The notes under the pieces were generated by a model, which saw nothing but the letters and a program-made list of their open reading frames with translations, was not told where the DNA came from and made no database searches. This document shows positions 5,427-12,073 of a stretch of DNA of 12,590 nucleotides, piece by piece; position 1 is the stretch's first letter; each line of letters begins with the position of its first letter. Position numbers and translations under genes: made by a program. This DNA comes from Butyricicoccus_A sp963588905 (lineage in GTDB: Bacteria > Bacillota > Clostridia > Oscillospirales > Butyricicoccaceae), in NCBI GenBank assembly GCA_963588905.1, contig CAVAJF010000026.1, positions 1 through 12,590 of the forward strand, written 5' to 3'.

Positions 5427-5780
5427 GTGCATCTGGATAAAGAAGAATTGGAACACATGCCGCAGGGAACCGATGTGTTTTCCCTGAGCGATCAGGTGCC
5501 GACAGAGGAAGAGCTGTACGATCTGGCGGAGCTGTTCAAGGTGTTCGGTGACTCCACGCGCATCAAAATCTTGTATGTGCTCGTCGAGAGCGACATGAGC
5601 GTGGGAGATATTGCGCAGGCACTCAATATGACGCAGAGCTCCATTTCCCATCAGCTGCGCGTGCTCAAGCAGAGCCGTCTGGTGCGCTTCCGCCGCGAGG
5701 GAAAGAATATTGTGTATTCGCTGGCAGATGACCATGTGCACACGATTATGAGCCAGGGCCTAGAGCATCTGGAAGAATGA
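5427..5780 (+). CDS. ArsR/SmtB-family metal-sensing repressor
   Basis: 117 residues starting at GTG 5427-5429, 3 nt after the DUF308 stop, with GAGGAGGAA as ribosome site. It is a winged helix-turn-helix: ELFKVFGDSTRIKILYVL, then MSVGDIAQALNMTQSSISHQLRVLKQSRLV, then the wing RREGKNIVYSL. The last helix carries Asp101, His103, His114 and Glu117 (D-x-H-x10-H-x2-E), the alpha-5 inter-subunit zinc site known from SmtB and CzrA. The cysteine arsenic/cadmium site is absent. It therefore most likely senses Zn (or Co/Ni) and is released from DNA when metal binds. It probably regulates its own operon and may control the divergent CobW genes (inference from position). Confidence 0.92.
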   Translation: MHLDKEELEHMPQGTDVFSLSDQVPTEEELYDLAELFKVFGDSTRIKILYVLVESDMSVGDIAQALNMTQSSISHQLRVLKQSRLVRFRREGKNIVYSLADDHVHTIMSQGLEHLEE

Positions 5781-5789
5781 CAAAAAGAA

Positions 5790-5859
5790 GCAAAACGCCG
5801 CTGAAAAGCGGCGTTTTACTATATATATGGTATGGAAAGACAGTATGCAATGATTTGTT
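5790..5859 (-). ncRNA. RNA C: candidate ~70-nt minus-strand RNA
   Basis: A textbook promoter (5866-5894, minus) is followed 40 bp later by the terminator hairpin at 5792-5817, defining a ~70-nt transcript with no plausible ORF. Its 3' end is antisense to the 3' UTR of arsR. It lies downstream of potD but has its own promoter. No family recognised. Confidence 0.4.
5792..5817. terminator. Bidirectional terminator between arsR and potD
   Basis: Perfect 11-bp stem AAAACGCCGCT (5792-5802) / AGCGGCGTTTT (5807-5817) with a GAAA loop. T-runs on both strands make it suitable for arsR (plus) and for minus-strand transcripts coming from the pot operon or RNA C. Confidence 0.88.
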
Positions 5860-5865
5860 ATTTTT

Positions 5866-5894
5866 AGTATACCTCTTGCGTGCATTCTTGTCAA
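5866..5894 (-). promoter_or_regulatory. Consensus minus-strand promoter downstream of potD
   Basis: On the minus strand: TTGACA (5889-5894), exactly 17 bp, TATACT (5866-5871). It lies after the potD stop codon (5931) and points at the shared terminator, with no gene in between. Confidence 0.65.
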
Positions 5895-5930
5895 TCATTC
5901 CGTGCATTTTTTGTTCAGCGGGCGGGCGCT

Positions 5931-7037
5931 TTACGTTCCGTTGCCGCCGGCCTTGACCTTGATCCAAAGTTCGGACAGTCTCTGACGCAAAAATTCATTG
6001 TCGTGGAAGATCTCGTCCTTGTCGTAGCCGACGCGCGGGGTATATGCCTCGTTGCCGTCAAACGGTTCGCCGGAAGCGGTCAGGTCGGTGGAGACCTCCT
6101 TGTTCGGCGAGGTGTAGCCGTACTCCTCTGCGTTGGCGTATGCCGGATCATACGAGATCATATAGTTGATAAACTTGTTCGCCAAGTCCGGATTGGAGGC
6201 ATTTTTCGGAATGACCATGGCGTCACTCCAGATATTCGTGCCCTGATTCGGGCAATAGTAGCCCATATCCGAATTTTCCGACAGAATATACGCGGCGTCG
6301 CCGCTGTATACCTGACCAATGTCCTTGACGCCGTTTACCATGTTGTCAATGATTTCATCGGTGACATAGACCGGCTTCATGGTGTTGTTGACCTTGCACA
6401 GCCACTTGTATGCGGCGTCGATTTCCTTCTCGTCGTTGGTGTTCATCGAGTAGCCCAGTGCCTTGAATGCCATCATAAAGGAATCGCGCTCGGAGTCGTA
6501 AATATAAATGCGGTTGTTGTATTTCTGATCCAGCAGGATATTCCAGCCCTCTTTGTCCAAGTCCTTCTTGGAAACCGTCTTTTTGTTGTACACCAGACCG
6601 ACAGTGCCCCAGAAGTACGGAATGGAATACTCGTTGTTCGGGTCGAAATCCATGCCGGTGCAGGCGGGATCCAGCTGGTCAAAATTCGTGATGGCGCTGC
6701 GGTCGATTTTTTGCAGCCGCTTTTCCTTCATCAGACGCTCGATCATGTAGTCGGACGGGATGAGCACGTCATATGAATCACCGGAGCTGACCTTGGTGTA
6801 CATCATCTCATTGGAATCAAAGTTTTCCATGATGACGTGACAGCCGTATTCGTTCTCAAAATCTGAAATGGCAGAGTCTGAGATATATTCGCCCGGCAGA
6901 TAGAGCTTCAGCGTGTTGGAATTGCCGGAAGATTTGTTGGTGCCGTCAAAGTCTGTGCCGGGACCGCCGCAGCCGGTCAGTGCACCGGCGAGTACGGCAC
7001 CTGCACAGCAGGCGGCGAGCAGTTTTTTTAGCTTCAT
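5931..7037 (-). CDS. potD: Spermidine/putrescine ABC transporter substrate-binding lipoprotein
   Basis: 368 residues. A lipoprotein signal peptide is clear: basic start, hydrophobic core, lipobox LTGC with Cys23 as the lipidated residue. The mature part is a family-1 periplasmic-type binding protein of the PotD/PotF class, with recognisable segments KLYLPGEYISDSAISDFENE, SYDVLIPSDYMIERL, PYFWGTVGLVYNKK, GQVYSGDAAYILSEN and NIWSDAMVIPKNASNPDLANKFINYM. It captures polyamine outside the membrane and hands it to PotBC. AAGGAGG lies 10 nt before the ATG, and the gene overlaps the potC stop by 4 nt (ATGA), so it is translationally coupled as the last gene of the operon. Preference between putrescine and spermidine cannot be told from sequence by eye. 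Confidence 0.95.
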   Translation of the reverse strand: MKLKKLLAACCAGAVLAGALTGCGGPGTDFDGTNKSSGNSNTLKLYLPGEYISDSAISDFENEYGCHVIMENFDSNEMMYTKVSSGDSYDVLIPSDYMIERLMKEKRLQKIDRSAITNFDQLDPACTGMDFDPNNEYSIPYFWGTVGLVYNKKTVSKKDLDKEGWNILLDQKYNNRIYIYDSERDSFMMAFKALGYSMNTNDEKEIDAAYKWLCKVNNTMKPVYVTDEIIDNMVNGVKDIGQVYSGDAAYILSENSDMGYYCPNQGTNIWSDAMVIPKNASNPDLANKFINYMISYDPAYANAEEYGYTSPNKEVSTDLTASGEPFDGNEAYTPRVGYDKDEIFHDNEFLRQRLSELWIKVKAGGNGT

Positions 7038-7846
7038 GATGCAGATTCCTCCTTGCGCTTTTTGCGGGTGCGCTCCGCGATGCGCGGAATAAGATTGACG
7101 AGCAGCAGCACCACCGTGATGATGACAATAACCAGCGTGGAAATCGCATTGATGGACGGATTGACGCGCTTGGACATCGTGTAAACGAGAATCGAGATGT
7201 TCTGTACGCCGTTGCCGGTGACAAAGTAAGAAATCACGAAATCGTCAAACGACATCGTGAAGGCGATCAGGGCACCGGCAAAAATGCCCGGGGACAGCTG
7301 CGGGATAATGGCGTGCCACAGTGCCTGCCACGGATTGGCGCCCAAATCCAGCGCTGCGTCCGCCAAATTCGGGTCCAGCGTGCGCAGACGCGGCGTGATG
7401 GATAACATGACGTATGGCGTACAAAACGCGATGTGCGCCAGCAGCAGCGTCAAAAAGCCCTTGCTCACTTCCAGTGTGGCAAAGAACATGAGCAGGCCAA
7501 TCGCGGTGACAATGTCCGGATTCATAATCGGCAGATCATTGGCGGTGCGCACGGCTTTGCGCAGCGGCTTGCTGCATCGGGACAGACCGATGACGGTAAT
7601 GGTGCCGATGCAGGTGGAAATGATGGTCGCCAAGATGGCGATGGCAAATGTGGTTCCGATGGCACCCATCGTCACGGACGAGGAAAACATCTTCTCGTAC
7701 CAGCGCAGAGAAAAGCCGGAAAACGTCGTCAGCGAACGCGATGCGTTAAACGAGAACAAAATGGTGTATGCGATAGGAATATAAAAGAACACGATGACAG
7801 CGGCGAGAACGGCGCGTGTCCAGTGAAAGGATTTTTTCTGCTTCAA
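7034..7846 (-). CDS. potC: Spermidine/putrescine ABC transporter permease PotC
   Basis: 270 residues with six predicted membrane helices (first VLAAVIVFFYIPIAYTILF, last STLVIVIITVVLLLVNLI). The cytoplasmic EAA loop, DAALDLGANPWQALWHAIIPQ, contacts the ATPase PotA. The start is TTG at 7844-7846, which overlaps the potB stop (TTGA) and has GGAGGTGA 6 nt upstream. It forms the membrane channel with PotB. Length and topology are normal for PotC/PotI. Confidence 0.95.
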   Translation of the reverse strand: MKQKKSFHWTRAVLAAVIVFFYIPIAYTILFSFNASRSLTTFSGFSLRWYEKMFSSSVTMGAIGTTFAIAILATIISTCIGTITVIGLSRCSKPLRKAVRTANDLPIMNPDIVTAIGLLMFFATLEVSKGFLTLLLAHIAFCTPYVMLSITPRLRTLDPNLADAALDLGANPWQALWHAIIPQLSPGIFAGALIAFTMSFDDFVISYFVTGNGVQNISILVYTMSKRVNPSINAISTLVIVIITVVLLLVNLIPRIAERTRKKRKEESAS

Positions 7847-8670
7847 ATCTCGTCACCTCCATTGCGGTCGATTTTGCGGGTCAGATACATGGAAATCATA
7901 ATGATAATGACCATGATGAGCGAAAGGGCAGAGCCAAAGCTCCAGTTGCCGGATGTCAGGAACTGCGATTCGATGACATTGCCGATCAGGACATACTGTC
8001 CGCCGCCCAGCAGCTTCGGAATAAAGAAGGAGGACACTGCGGGCAGGAATACCAGCGTGATGCCGGAGATGATGCCCGGAATGCTCAGCGGCAGCGTCAC
8101 ATGGCGAAACGCCTGGGCGCGATTGGCGCCGAGGTCGCTGGCAGCCTCCAAGAAGGACGGATCCATCTTGGACAGAGAAGTATGAATTTCCAGAATCATA
8201 AACGGCAGGAAGTTGTAGACCATGCCGAGCACGACGGCGAAATCCGTGTACATAAACTGAAACGGGCCGATGTGCAGCAGACCGAGCAGGTTGTTCAAAA
8301 TGCCGTTGTCTTGCAGAATGCCGACCCAAGCGTAGGTGCGCACGAGCATGTTGATCCAAGTCGGCAGCGTGATGACGAGAATCAGCGTTGTGCTCTTGAC
8401 GCCTGCGCGGGCGATGGCATAGGCAGACGGATAGCCGAGCAGCAGACAGACGAGCGTCGTCAAAATCGCAATGCGCATGGAGCGGATGAGCACCTGCATG
8501 AACACGGCATCACGGAAGAAGCGGGCGAAATTGTCCAGCGTGAACTGACCCTGAAAAAACGCCGTGCCCTCTACCGTGAAGGCGTATGCGATGATGAGCA
8601 GCATCGGAATCAAAATGAAAATGGCAATCCAAAAGACATAGGGATATGCCATGGAACGAAAACGCTTCAT
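7843..8670 (-). CDS. potB: Spermidine/putrescine ABC transporter permease PotB
   Basis: 275 residues with six predicted membrane helices, starting with YVFWIAIFILIPMLLIIAYAF. The EAA loop, EAASDLGANRAQAFRHVTLPL, marks a binding-protein-dependent permease. WINMLVRTYAWVGIL and FLPFMILEIHTSL are typical of PotB/PotH. The ATG has AAAGGGAGA 8 nt upstream; the gap to the potA stop is 4 nt. It pairs with PotC to form the translocation path. Confidence 0.95.
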   Translation of the reverse strand: MKRFRSMAYPYVFWIAIFILIPMLLIIAYAFTVEGTAFFQGQFTLDNFARFFRDAVFMQVLIRSMRIAILTTLVCLLLGYPSAYAIARAGVKSTTLILVITLPTWINMLVRTYAWVGILQDNGILNNLLGLLHIGPFQFMYTDFAVVLGMVYNFLPFMILEIHTSLSKMDPSFLEAASDLGANRAQAFRHVTLPLSIPGIISGITLVFLPAVSSFFIPKLLGGGQYVLIGNVIESQFLTSGNWSFGSALSLIMVIIIMISMYLTRKIDRNGGDEI

Positions 8671-8674
8671 GTGC

Positions 8675-10252
8675 TCAATCTCCCTTTCTCATGATGTGAA
8701 TGTCATCCGGCGTGAAGCGCAGGCCAACCAAATCGCCCGGCTCCGTGCGGTCTGTCGTTGCCACCTTGTACTCAGAACCCATGGTGGCAAACGTAATGTC
8801 ATACACACCCGGTGTGATGTTCTCCCAGTCGAAATCGTAAATGACATCGGTGATCTTGATGCGGGCGCCTTCATCCTCCGGGGCAAGGCTCCAAGCGGAA
8901 GCATCTGCCCAAATCATCAGGTCGTTGTCCAGCGTCAGAGATTCCCGAATATCATCGACAGACTTGGAGAAGTTCACCGCATAAATTTCTTCCTGATATT
9001 CTTCCGACTGAACGCGGTTGGCGTCCTCAACGATCATGTCTACGGTCACCGTCGTGCCCGCAGCCGTGGAGAATGTGACAGGGTATCTGCCGTTTTCCGG
9101 CTTGATGTCGTAGGAAATCTTGGAAATCGAGACGCCCTCCTCGCTGTCCTTCTTCCAAGCCTGCGCGTTGGCGCGGGCGATAATCATGGATTCGGTCAGC
9201 TCAGCGACGTCCTCTTTGTCCAGATAGAAGCTGTCTGCGTCCATCAGCTCGCCGGCCTCTTCGTTGATGACCGGTTTTTCCTCTGTGATGTTCATTTTGA
9301 CCGTGATAGACGTGCCCTGACGGGTCTCCACGATGGTGTCATAGTGCACGCCCTTGAACAGTACCGATTTGACGCGGCCGCGCAGCAAGCCGTCCTCCGG
9401 CGCAACGATGTCGAGATCTTCCGGACGGATGACCACATCGACCTCTTCGTTCGGCGCGAAACCGCCGTCCACGCAGTCAAACGGATGGCCGTCAAAAATG
9501 ACGCGGTTGTCGCACGGCATCACGCCGTCGGTAATATTGCTCTCGCCGATGAAGTTGGCGACATAGCGGTTGACCGGCTCGTTGTAAATATCAACCGGAG
9601 AGCCAATCTGTTCGATGTTGCCGCCCTTCATAACGACAATGGTGTCCGACATCGTGAGGGCTTCTTCCTGATCATGGGTGACGAAAATAAAGGTGATGCC
9701 GACTTCCTGCTGGATGTTTTTCAGCTCGCGCTGCATTTCCTTGCGCAGCTTGAGATCCAGTGCGCCGAGCGGCTCGTCGAGAAGCAGAACCTTCGGCTCG
9801 TTGACCAGTGCGCGCGCAATGGCAACGCGCTGCTGCTGGCCGCCGGACATCTGGGTGATGCGGCGCTTGTCAAAGCCGCTCAGACCAACCAGACGCAGCA
9901 TACGCTTGACCTTCTGCTCGATGATGTCTTTTGGCTCTTTTTTGAGATTGAGGCCGAAGGCGATGTTGTCATAGACGTTCAGATGCGGAAACAGCGCGTA
10001 TTTCTGGAATACCGTGTTGACTTCGCGCTTGTACGGCGGCAGACCGGAAATATCCTTGCCGTCAAACAGCACCTGACCGTCGTCGGCATCGAGGAAGCCT
10101 GCGATAATGCGCAGCAGGGTGGTTTTGCCGCAGCCGGACGGGCCGAGCAGGGTGACAAATTCATTTTCGTGGATGTCCAGCGAGATGCCGTTGAGCACGC
10201 GCTGCCCGTCAAAATCCTTGACGATGTTCTTGATTTCGATGAGTTTTTTCAT
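8675..10252 (-). CDS. potA: Spermidine/putrescine ABC transporter ATPase PotA with inserted duplicated domain
   Basis: 525 residues, against roughly 350-380 for typical PotA. The ATPase part is complete: Walker A GPSGCGKTT (37-45), signature MSGGQQQR (135-142), Walker B LLLDEP (156-161), D-loop and switch His193. The TOBE region begins normally (VDVVIRPEDLDIV to GVHYDTIVETRQGTSITVKM, ~271-320) and ends with the expected TEPGDLVGLRFTPDDIHIM (503-521). Between them a ~175-residue insert (321-495) contains two related segments. The start is the ATG at 10250-10252 with AGGAG 7 nt upstream; the frame stays open further upstream but overlaps the regulator gene. It energises polyamine import through PotBC; the insert may add ligand or partner sensing (inference). 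Confidence 0.95.
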   Translation of the reverse strand: MKKLIEIKNIVKDFDGQRVLNGISLDIHENEFVTLLGPSGCGKTTLLRIIAGFLDADDGQVLFDGKDISGLPPYKREVNTVFQKYALFPHLNVYDNIAFGLNLKKEPKDIIEQKVKRMLRLVGLSGFDKRRITQMSGGQQQRVAIARALVNEPKVLLLDEPLGALDLKLRKEMQRELKNIQQEVGITFIFVTHDQEEALTMSDTIVVMKGGNIEQIGSPVDIYNEPVNRYVANFIGESNITDGVMPCDNRVIFDGHPFDCVDGGFAPNEEVDVVIRPEDLDIVAPEDGLLRGRVKSVLFKGVHYDTIVETRQGTSITVKMNITEEKPVINEEAGELMDADSFYLDKEDVAELTESMIIARANAQAWKKDSEEGVSISKISYDIKPENGRYPVTFSTAAGTTVTVDMIVEDANRVQSEEYQEEIYAVNFSKSVDDIRESLTLDNDLMIWADASAWSLAPEDEGARIKITDVIYDFDWENITPGVYDITFATMGSEYKVATTDRTEPGDLVGLRFTPDDIHIMRKGD

Positions 10253-10275
10253 AATTTCTCCTATTGGGTGGAATG

Positions 10276-10809
10276 TCAAAACAAAGGTGGGGTGCAGACC
10301 CACAGCACCTGTGCGGTCTGCTTTTTGTCGTTGCGGATGTAATGCGCCGATTTGCCGTCTAAGTAAAAGGTCTCTCCCTTGCGGACGGGATAGGACGCGG
10401 TATCCGTGACGAGGACGACAGAGCCGGTGAGCACATAGCCAAATTCTTCGCCGCCGTGCGGGCCGGAAGAAAACGACTTGCCGCCCGTGGGAATCTCCAC
10501 GAGCACAGGCTCCATTTGATTTTTTTGCGTGTTGGGAACGATCCATCGAATGGTGCAGCCGTCGCGTGCATCCTCAAAAAAATCCGCCTGTCGGAACACG
10601 AGCTGCTCCTCCGGCGAATCGCTGAAAAATTCAGACAGGGAAGACCCCAACGCTTCGAGAATGTCAGAGAGCGTCGCAATAGACGGGCTGGTCAGATCCC
10701 GTTCCAGCTGCGAAAGAAACCCTTTCGTCAGCTCACAGCGGGAGGCAAGCTCCTCTAATGTCAATTCCTGCTGGATACGCATTCGTTTGATCTTTGAACC
10801 AATTTTCAT
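10276..10809 (-). CDS. XRE-cupin (PuuR-like) regulator of the pot operon
   Basis: 177 residues. Residues 1-62 are a Cro/C1-type HTH (IGSKIKRMRIQQELTLEELASRC, LTKGFLSQLERDLTSPSIATL). Residues ~95-177 are a cupin barrel (GPHGGEEFGYVLTGSVVLV, RKGETFYLDGKSAHYIRN). This architecture is that of PuuR and related regulators, which commonly head polyamine transport operons in Firmicutes and sense a small ligand in the cupin. It is 23 nt upstream of potA and in the same transcript. The ATG is supported by the conserved N-terminus, but the nearest ribosome site, AAAGGAGG (10836-10843), is 26 nt away with a hairpin in between. Autorepression is likely (inference). Confidence 0.93.
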   Translation of the reverse strand: MKIGSKIKRMRIQQELTLEELASRCELTKGFLSQLERDLTSPSIATLSDILEALGSSLSEFFSDSPEEQLVFRQADFFEDARDGCTIRWIVPNTQKNQMEPVLVEIPTGGKSFSSGPHGGEEFGYVLTGSVVLVTDTASYPVRKGETFYLDGKSAHYIRNDKKQTAQVLWVCTPPLF

Positions 10810-10814
10810 ACTGG

Positions 10815-10829
10815 GCCGGAAAGTCCGGC
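10815..10829 (-). promoter_or_regulatory. Hairpin between ribosome site and ATG of the pot regulator
   Basis: GCCGGA-CTT-TCCGGC (minus strand) sits within the 26-nt spacer between AAAGGAGG (10836-10843) and the ATG (10807-10809). Folding would shorten the effective spacer to ~11 nt, about the normal distance, so translation may depend on this small stem. Confidence 0.6.
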
Positions 10830-10862
10830 GCGGGTCCTCCTTTCTGTTCTCTTTACAAATAC

Positions 10863-10883
10863 TAAACTTTTTGTTGCAGTTTA
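10863..10883. repeat. Inverted repeat in the pot operon leader
   Basis: TAAACT (10863-10868) and AGTTTA (10878-10883), 9 bp apart, lie between the predicted start (~10896) and the ribosome site. This is a candidate operator for the XRE-cupin regulator. Confidence 0.4.
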
Positions 10884-10902
10884 TCGAACCACAAACACTA
10901 CT

Positions 10903-10930
10903 AGTATACTCTTTTTTGGGGGGCTTGCAA
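10903..10930 (-). promoter_or_regulatory. Promoter of the regulator-potABCD operon
   Basis: On the minus strand: TTGCAA (10925-10930), 16-bp spacer, TATACT (10903-10908). The start is expected near 10896, with a ~87-nt leader. Confidence 0.65.
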
Positions 10931-10935
10931 TAGAT

Positions 10936-10957
10936 TTTTTCTCAGTTGCGAGAAAAA
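10936..10957. repeat. Inverted repeat upstream of the pot promoter
   Basis: TTTTTCTC (10936-10943) and GAGAAAAA (10950-10957) form a perfect 8-bp inverted repeat with a 6-nt centre, 5 bp upstream of the -35. It may be a regulator-binding site. Confidence 0.4.
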
Positions 10958-11043
10958 GCAAAAATTTCCATATCCTGTCGCAATTTGTGTCAGAGCTGTG
11001 TAAAATTTTTGGCGGTTTCTCTAGATAGAATGGGCAGGCAACC

Positions 11044-11073
11044 GTATAAATATCAGAAAAACTGCCCATACTT
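11044..11073 (+). promoter_or_regulatory. Probable sigma-F-type promoter of spoIIQ
   Basis: GTATA (11044-11048), 15-bp spacer, GCCCATACTT (11064-11073). It fits the forespore sigma-F pattern (GYWTA, then GG-NNA-N-A-NTW) with one mismatch in the -10 and partly fits sigma-G. No good sigma-A promoter is visible here. It supports the SpoIIQ assignment. Confidence 0.5.
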
Positions 11074-11108
11074 CCAGTACAGGAAAATGAAAGCAGGGAG
11101 ATGAGTGA

Positions 11109-11810
11109 ATGAAACGAACAAACGGCGGTGCACAGTGGTGGTCGGAGGACAAGAGCTTTTACGTGGTTCTCCTGATGTGCCTCGCGGCGATTGCGGTGGC
11201 AGCCTATCTGCTGTTTGCCTTTCCGAGCGGTACCACCGATGAGACGATGCAGGCACAGGAGTATCAGGCGGACGACAGCGTGACAGCGTCGGAAGCGCTG
11301 GAACGCATTCCGGCGATGGACCCGCAGCCTGCGCAAAAGCAGCAGGAGTCCGAGACGCAAGATGCGGCGACAGAGCCAACCGAACAGCCGGTACAGCAGA
11401 CCGCTGCCGCGCTGACCGTTGTGCCGCCGATGGACAGCAAGATCACGCAGGATTTTTCCAAGGATACGCTGACGTATAATGAGACGACCGGCGATTGGCG
11501 GACACATGAAGCGATAGATTATGCAGGAAAAGAGGGCGATGCGGTACAGGCGGCAGCGGACGGAACCGTGCTCGCCGTGGGTGAAGATCCTGTACTGGGC
11601 AAGTATGTGACGATCAGCCATGTACAGGGCTTTACCAGCCTGTATGCGGGCATTGCAGACCCGACGGTATCCGAGGGAGATTCCGTCACACAGGGGCAAA
11701 AAATCGCCGTACTGGGAGATCCGATGCCGCTGGAGGAGAAGCAGGGGGCGCATCTGCACTTTGCCGTGTCGGCTGACGGAGAAGCAAAAGATCCGAAGCA
11801 ACTCTATTGA
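11109..11810 (+). CDS. spoIIQ: SpoIIQ-like M23 peptidase-domain protein (sporulation)
   Basis: 233 residues: a short cytoplasmic N-terminus, one membrane anchor (~18-38), an acidic Gln/Glu/Pro-rich linker (~42-105), then an M23/LytM domain (~110-233). The zinc-site residues are all present: His133 and Asp137 (THEAID), His171 (SHVQG) and His215/His217 (AHLHF). This differs from B. subtilis SpoIIQ, which has lost a zinc ligand, and matches clostridial SpoIIQ. In the forespore membrane SpoIIQ pairs with SpoIIIAH across the intermembrane space during engulfment. The ribosome site is GGGAG, and a sigma-F-like promoter lies ~40 bp upstream. A general cell-wall M23 endopeptidase is the alternative, but single-anchor architecture and promoter favour SpoIIQ. 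No clear terminator follows before the RNA B promoter. Confidence 0.8.
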   Translation: MKRTNGGAQWWSEDKSFYVVLLMCLAAIAVAAYLLFAFPSGTTDETMQAQEYQADDSVTASEALERIPAMDPQPAQKQQESETQDAATEPTEQPVQQTAAALTVVPPMDSKITQDFSKDTLTYNETTGDWRTHEAIDYAGKEGDAVQAAADGTVLAVGEDPVLGKYVTISHVQGFTSLYAGIADPTVSEGDSVTQGQKIAVLGDPMPLEEKQGAHLHFAVSADGEAKDPKQLY

Positions 11811-11828
11811 GTTAAAAATAGCGAAAAA

Positions 11829-11847
11829 ATCGGCATTTTCATCGGCA
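11829..11847. promoter_or_regulatory. Direct repeat upstream of the RNA B promoter
   Basis: ATCGGCA at 11829-11835 and 11841-11847, 12 bp apart, ends 4 bp before the -35 of RNA B. The arrangement is typical of tandem half-sites for a dimeric response regulator. Confidence 0.4.
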
Positions 11848-11851
11848 AGTA

Positions 11852-11881
11852 TTGACAAAATTCCGTGCCGTGCGATATAAT
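11852..11881 (+). promoter_or_regulatory. Consensus sigma-A promoter of RNA B
   Basis: TTGACA (11852-11857), 18-bp spacer, TATAAT (11876-11881): both hexamers perfect. The start is expected near 11888. Confidence 0.9.
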
Positions 11882-11887
11882 GATGCC

Positions 11888-12071
11888 AAGCTCATGTGGA
11901 GACATGTGAGCCCGACAAAATCCCAATTTTGTTTAAAGCACGAATATCATCCCCCAGATAGTGCTTTATATCATCCCAAATTTGTATGCTGTGTTTTATC
12001 ATCCCCCAAAACTACCACAGCATACGCAAGAAGCAGTCTGCCTAACCGGTACGCAGACTGCTTCTTTTTTT
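11888..12071 (+). ncRNA. RNA B: ~183-nt structured RNA displaying repeated C-rich AUCAUCCC motifs
   Basis: It is bounded by a perfect promoter and a very strong terminator and contains no credible ORF. Helices in order: 11890-11897/11904-11911; 11915-11921/11926-11932 with loop CCCA; 11934-11941/11961-11968 capped by TATC/GATA with loop ATCCCCCA; 11984-11993/12016-12025 (perfect 10 bp) with TTTT/AAAA and loop ATCATCCCCC; then the terminator hairpin. The motif TATCATCCC recurs in two loops and in the linker at 11969-11977. This resembles C-rich-loop regulatory RNAs of Firmicutes that block G-rich ribosome sites, such as the UCCC-loop RNAs of Staphylococcus. I cannot assign an Rfam family. RNA A, earlier in the window, is a candidate partner. 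Confidence 0.8.
12028..12071 (+). terminator. Terminator of RNA B
   Basis: Perfect 14-bp stem AAGAAGCAGTCTGC (12028-12041) with 12053-12066, an 11-nt loop containing ACCGGT, and an uninterrupted run of T (12065-12071). Confidence 0.95.
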
Positions 12072-12073
12072 AA

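Noticed and set aside
5880..6776. 298-codon plus-strand frame opposite potD
   Set aside because: Antisense shadow; no ribosome site and no recognisable protein family.
8651..10342. 563-codon plus-strand frame opposite potA
   Set aside because: Antisense shadow arising from codon bias; PotA motifs on the minus strand are unambiguous.
10253..10546. Upstream in-frame extension of potA
   Set aside because: It overlaps the XRE-cupin coding sequence, has no ribosome site, and the ATG at 10252 has AGGAG and the conserved PotA N-terminus.
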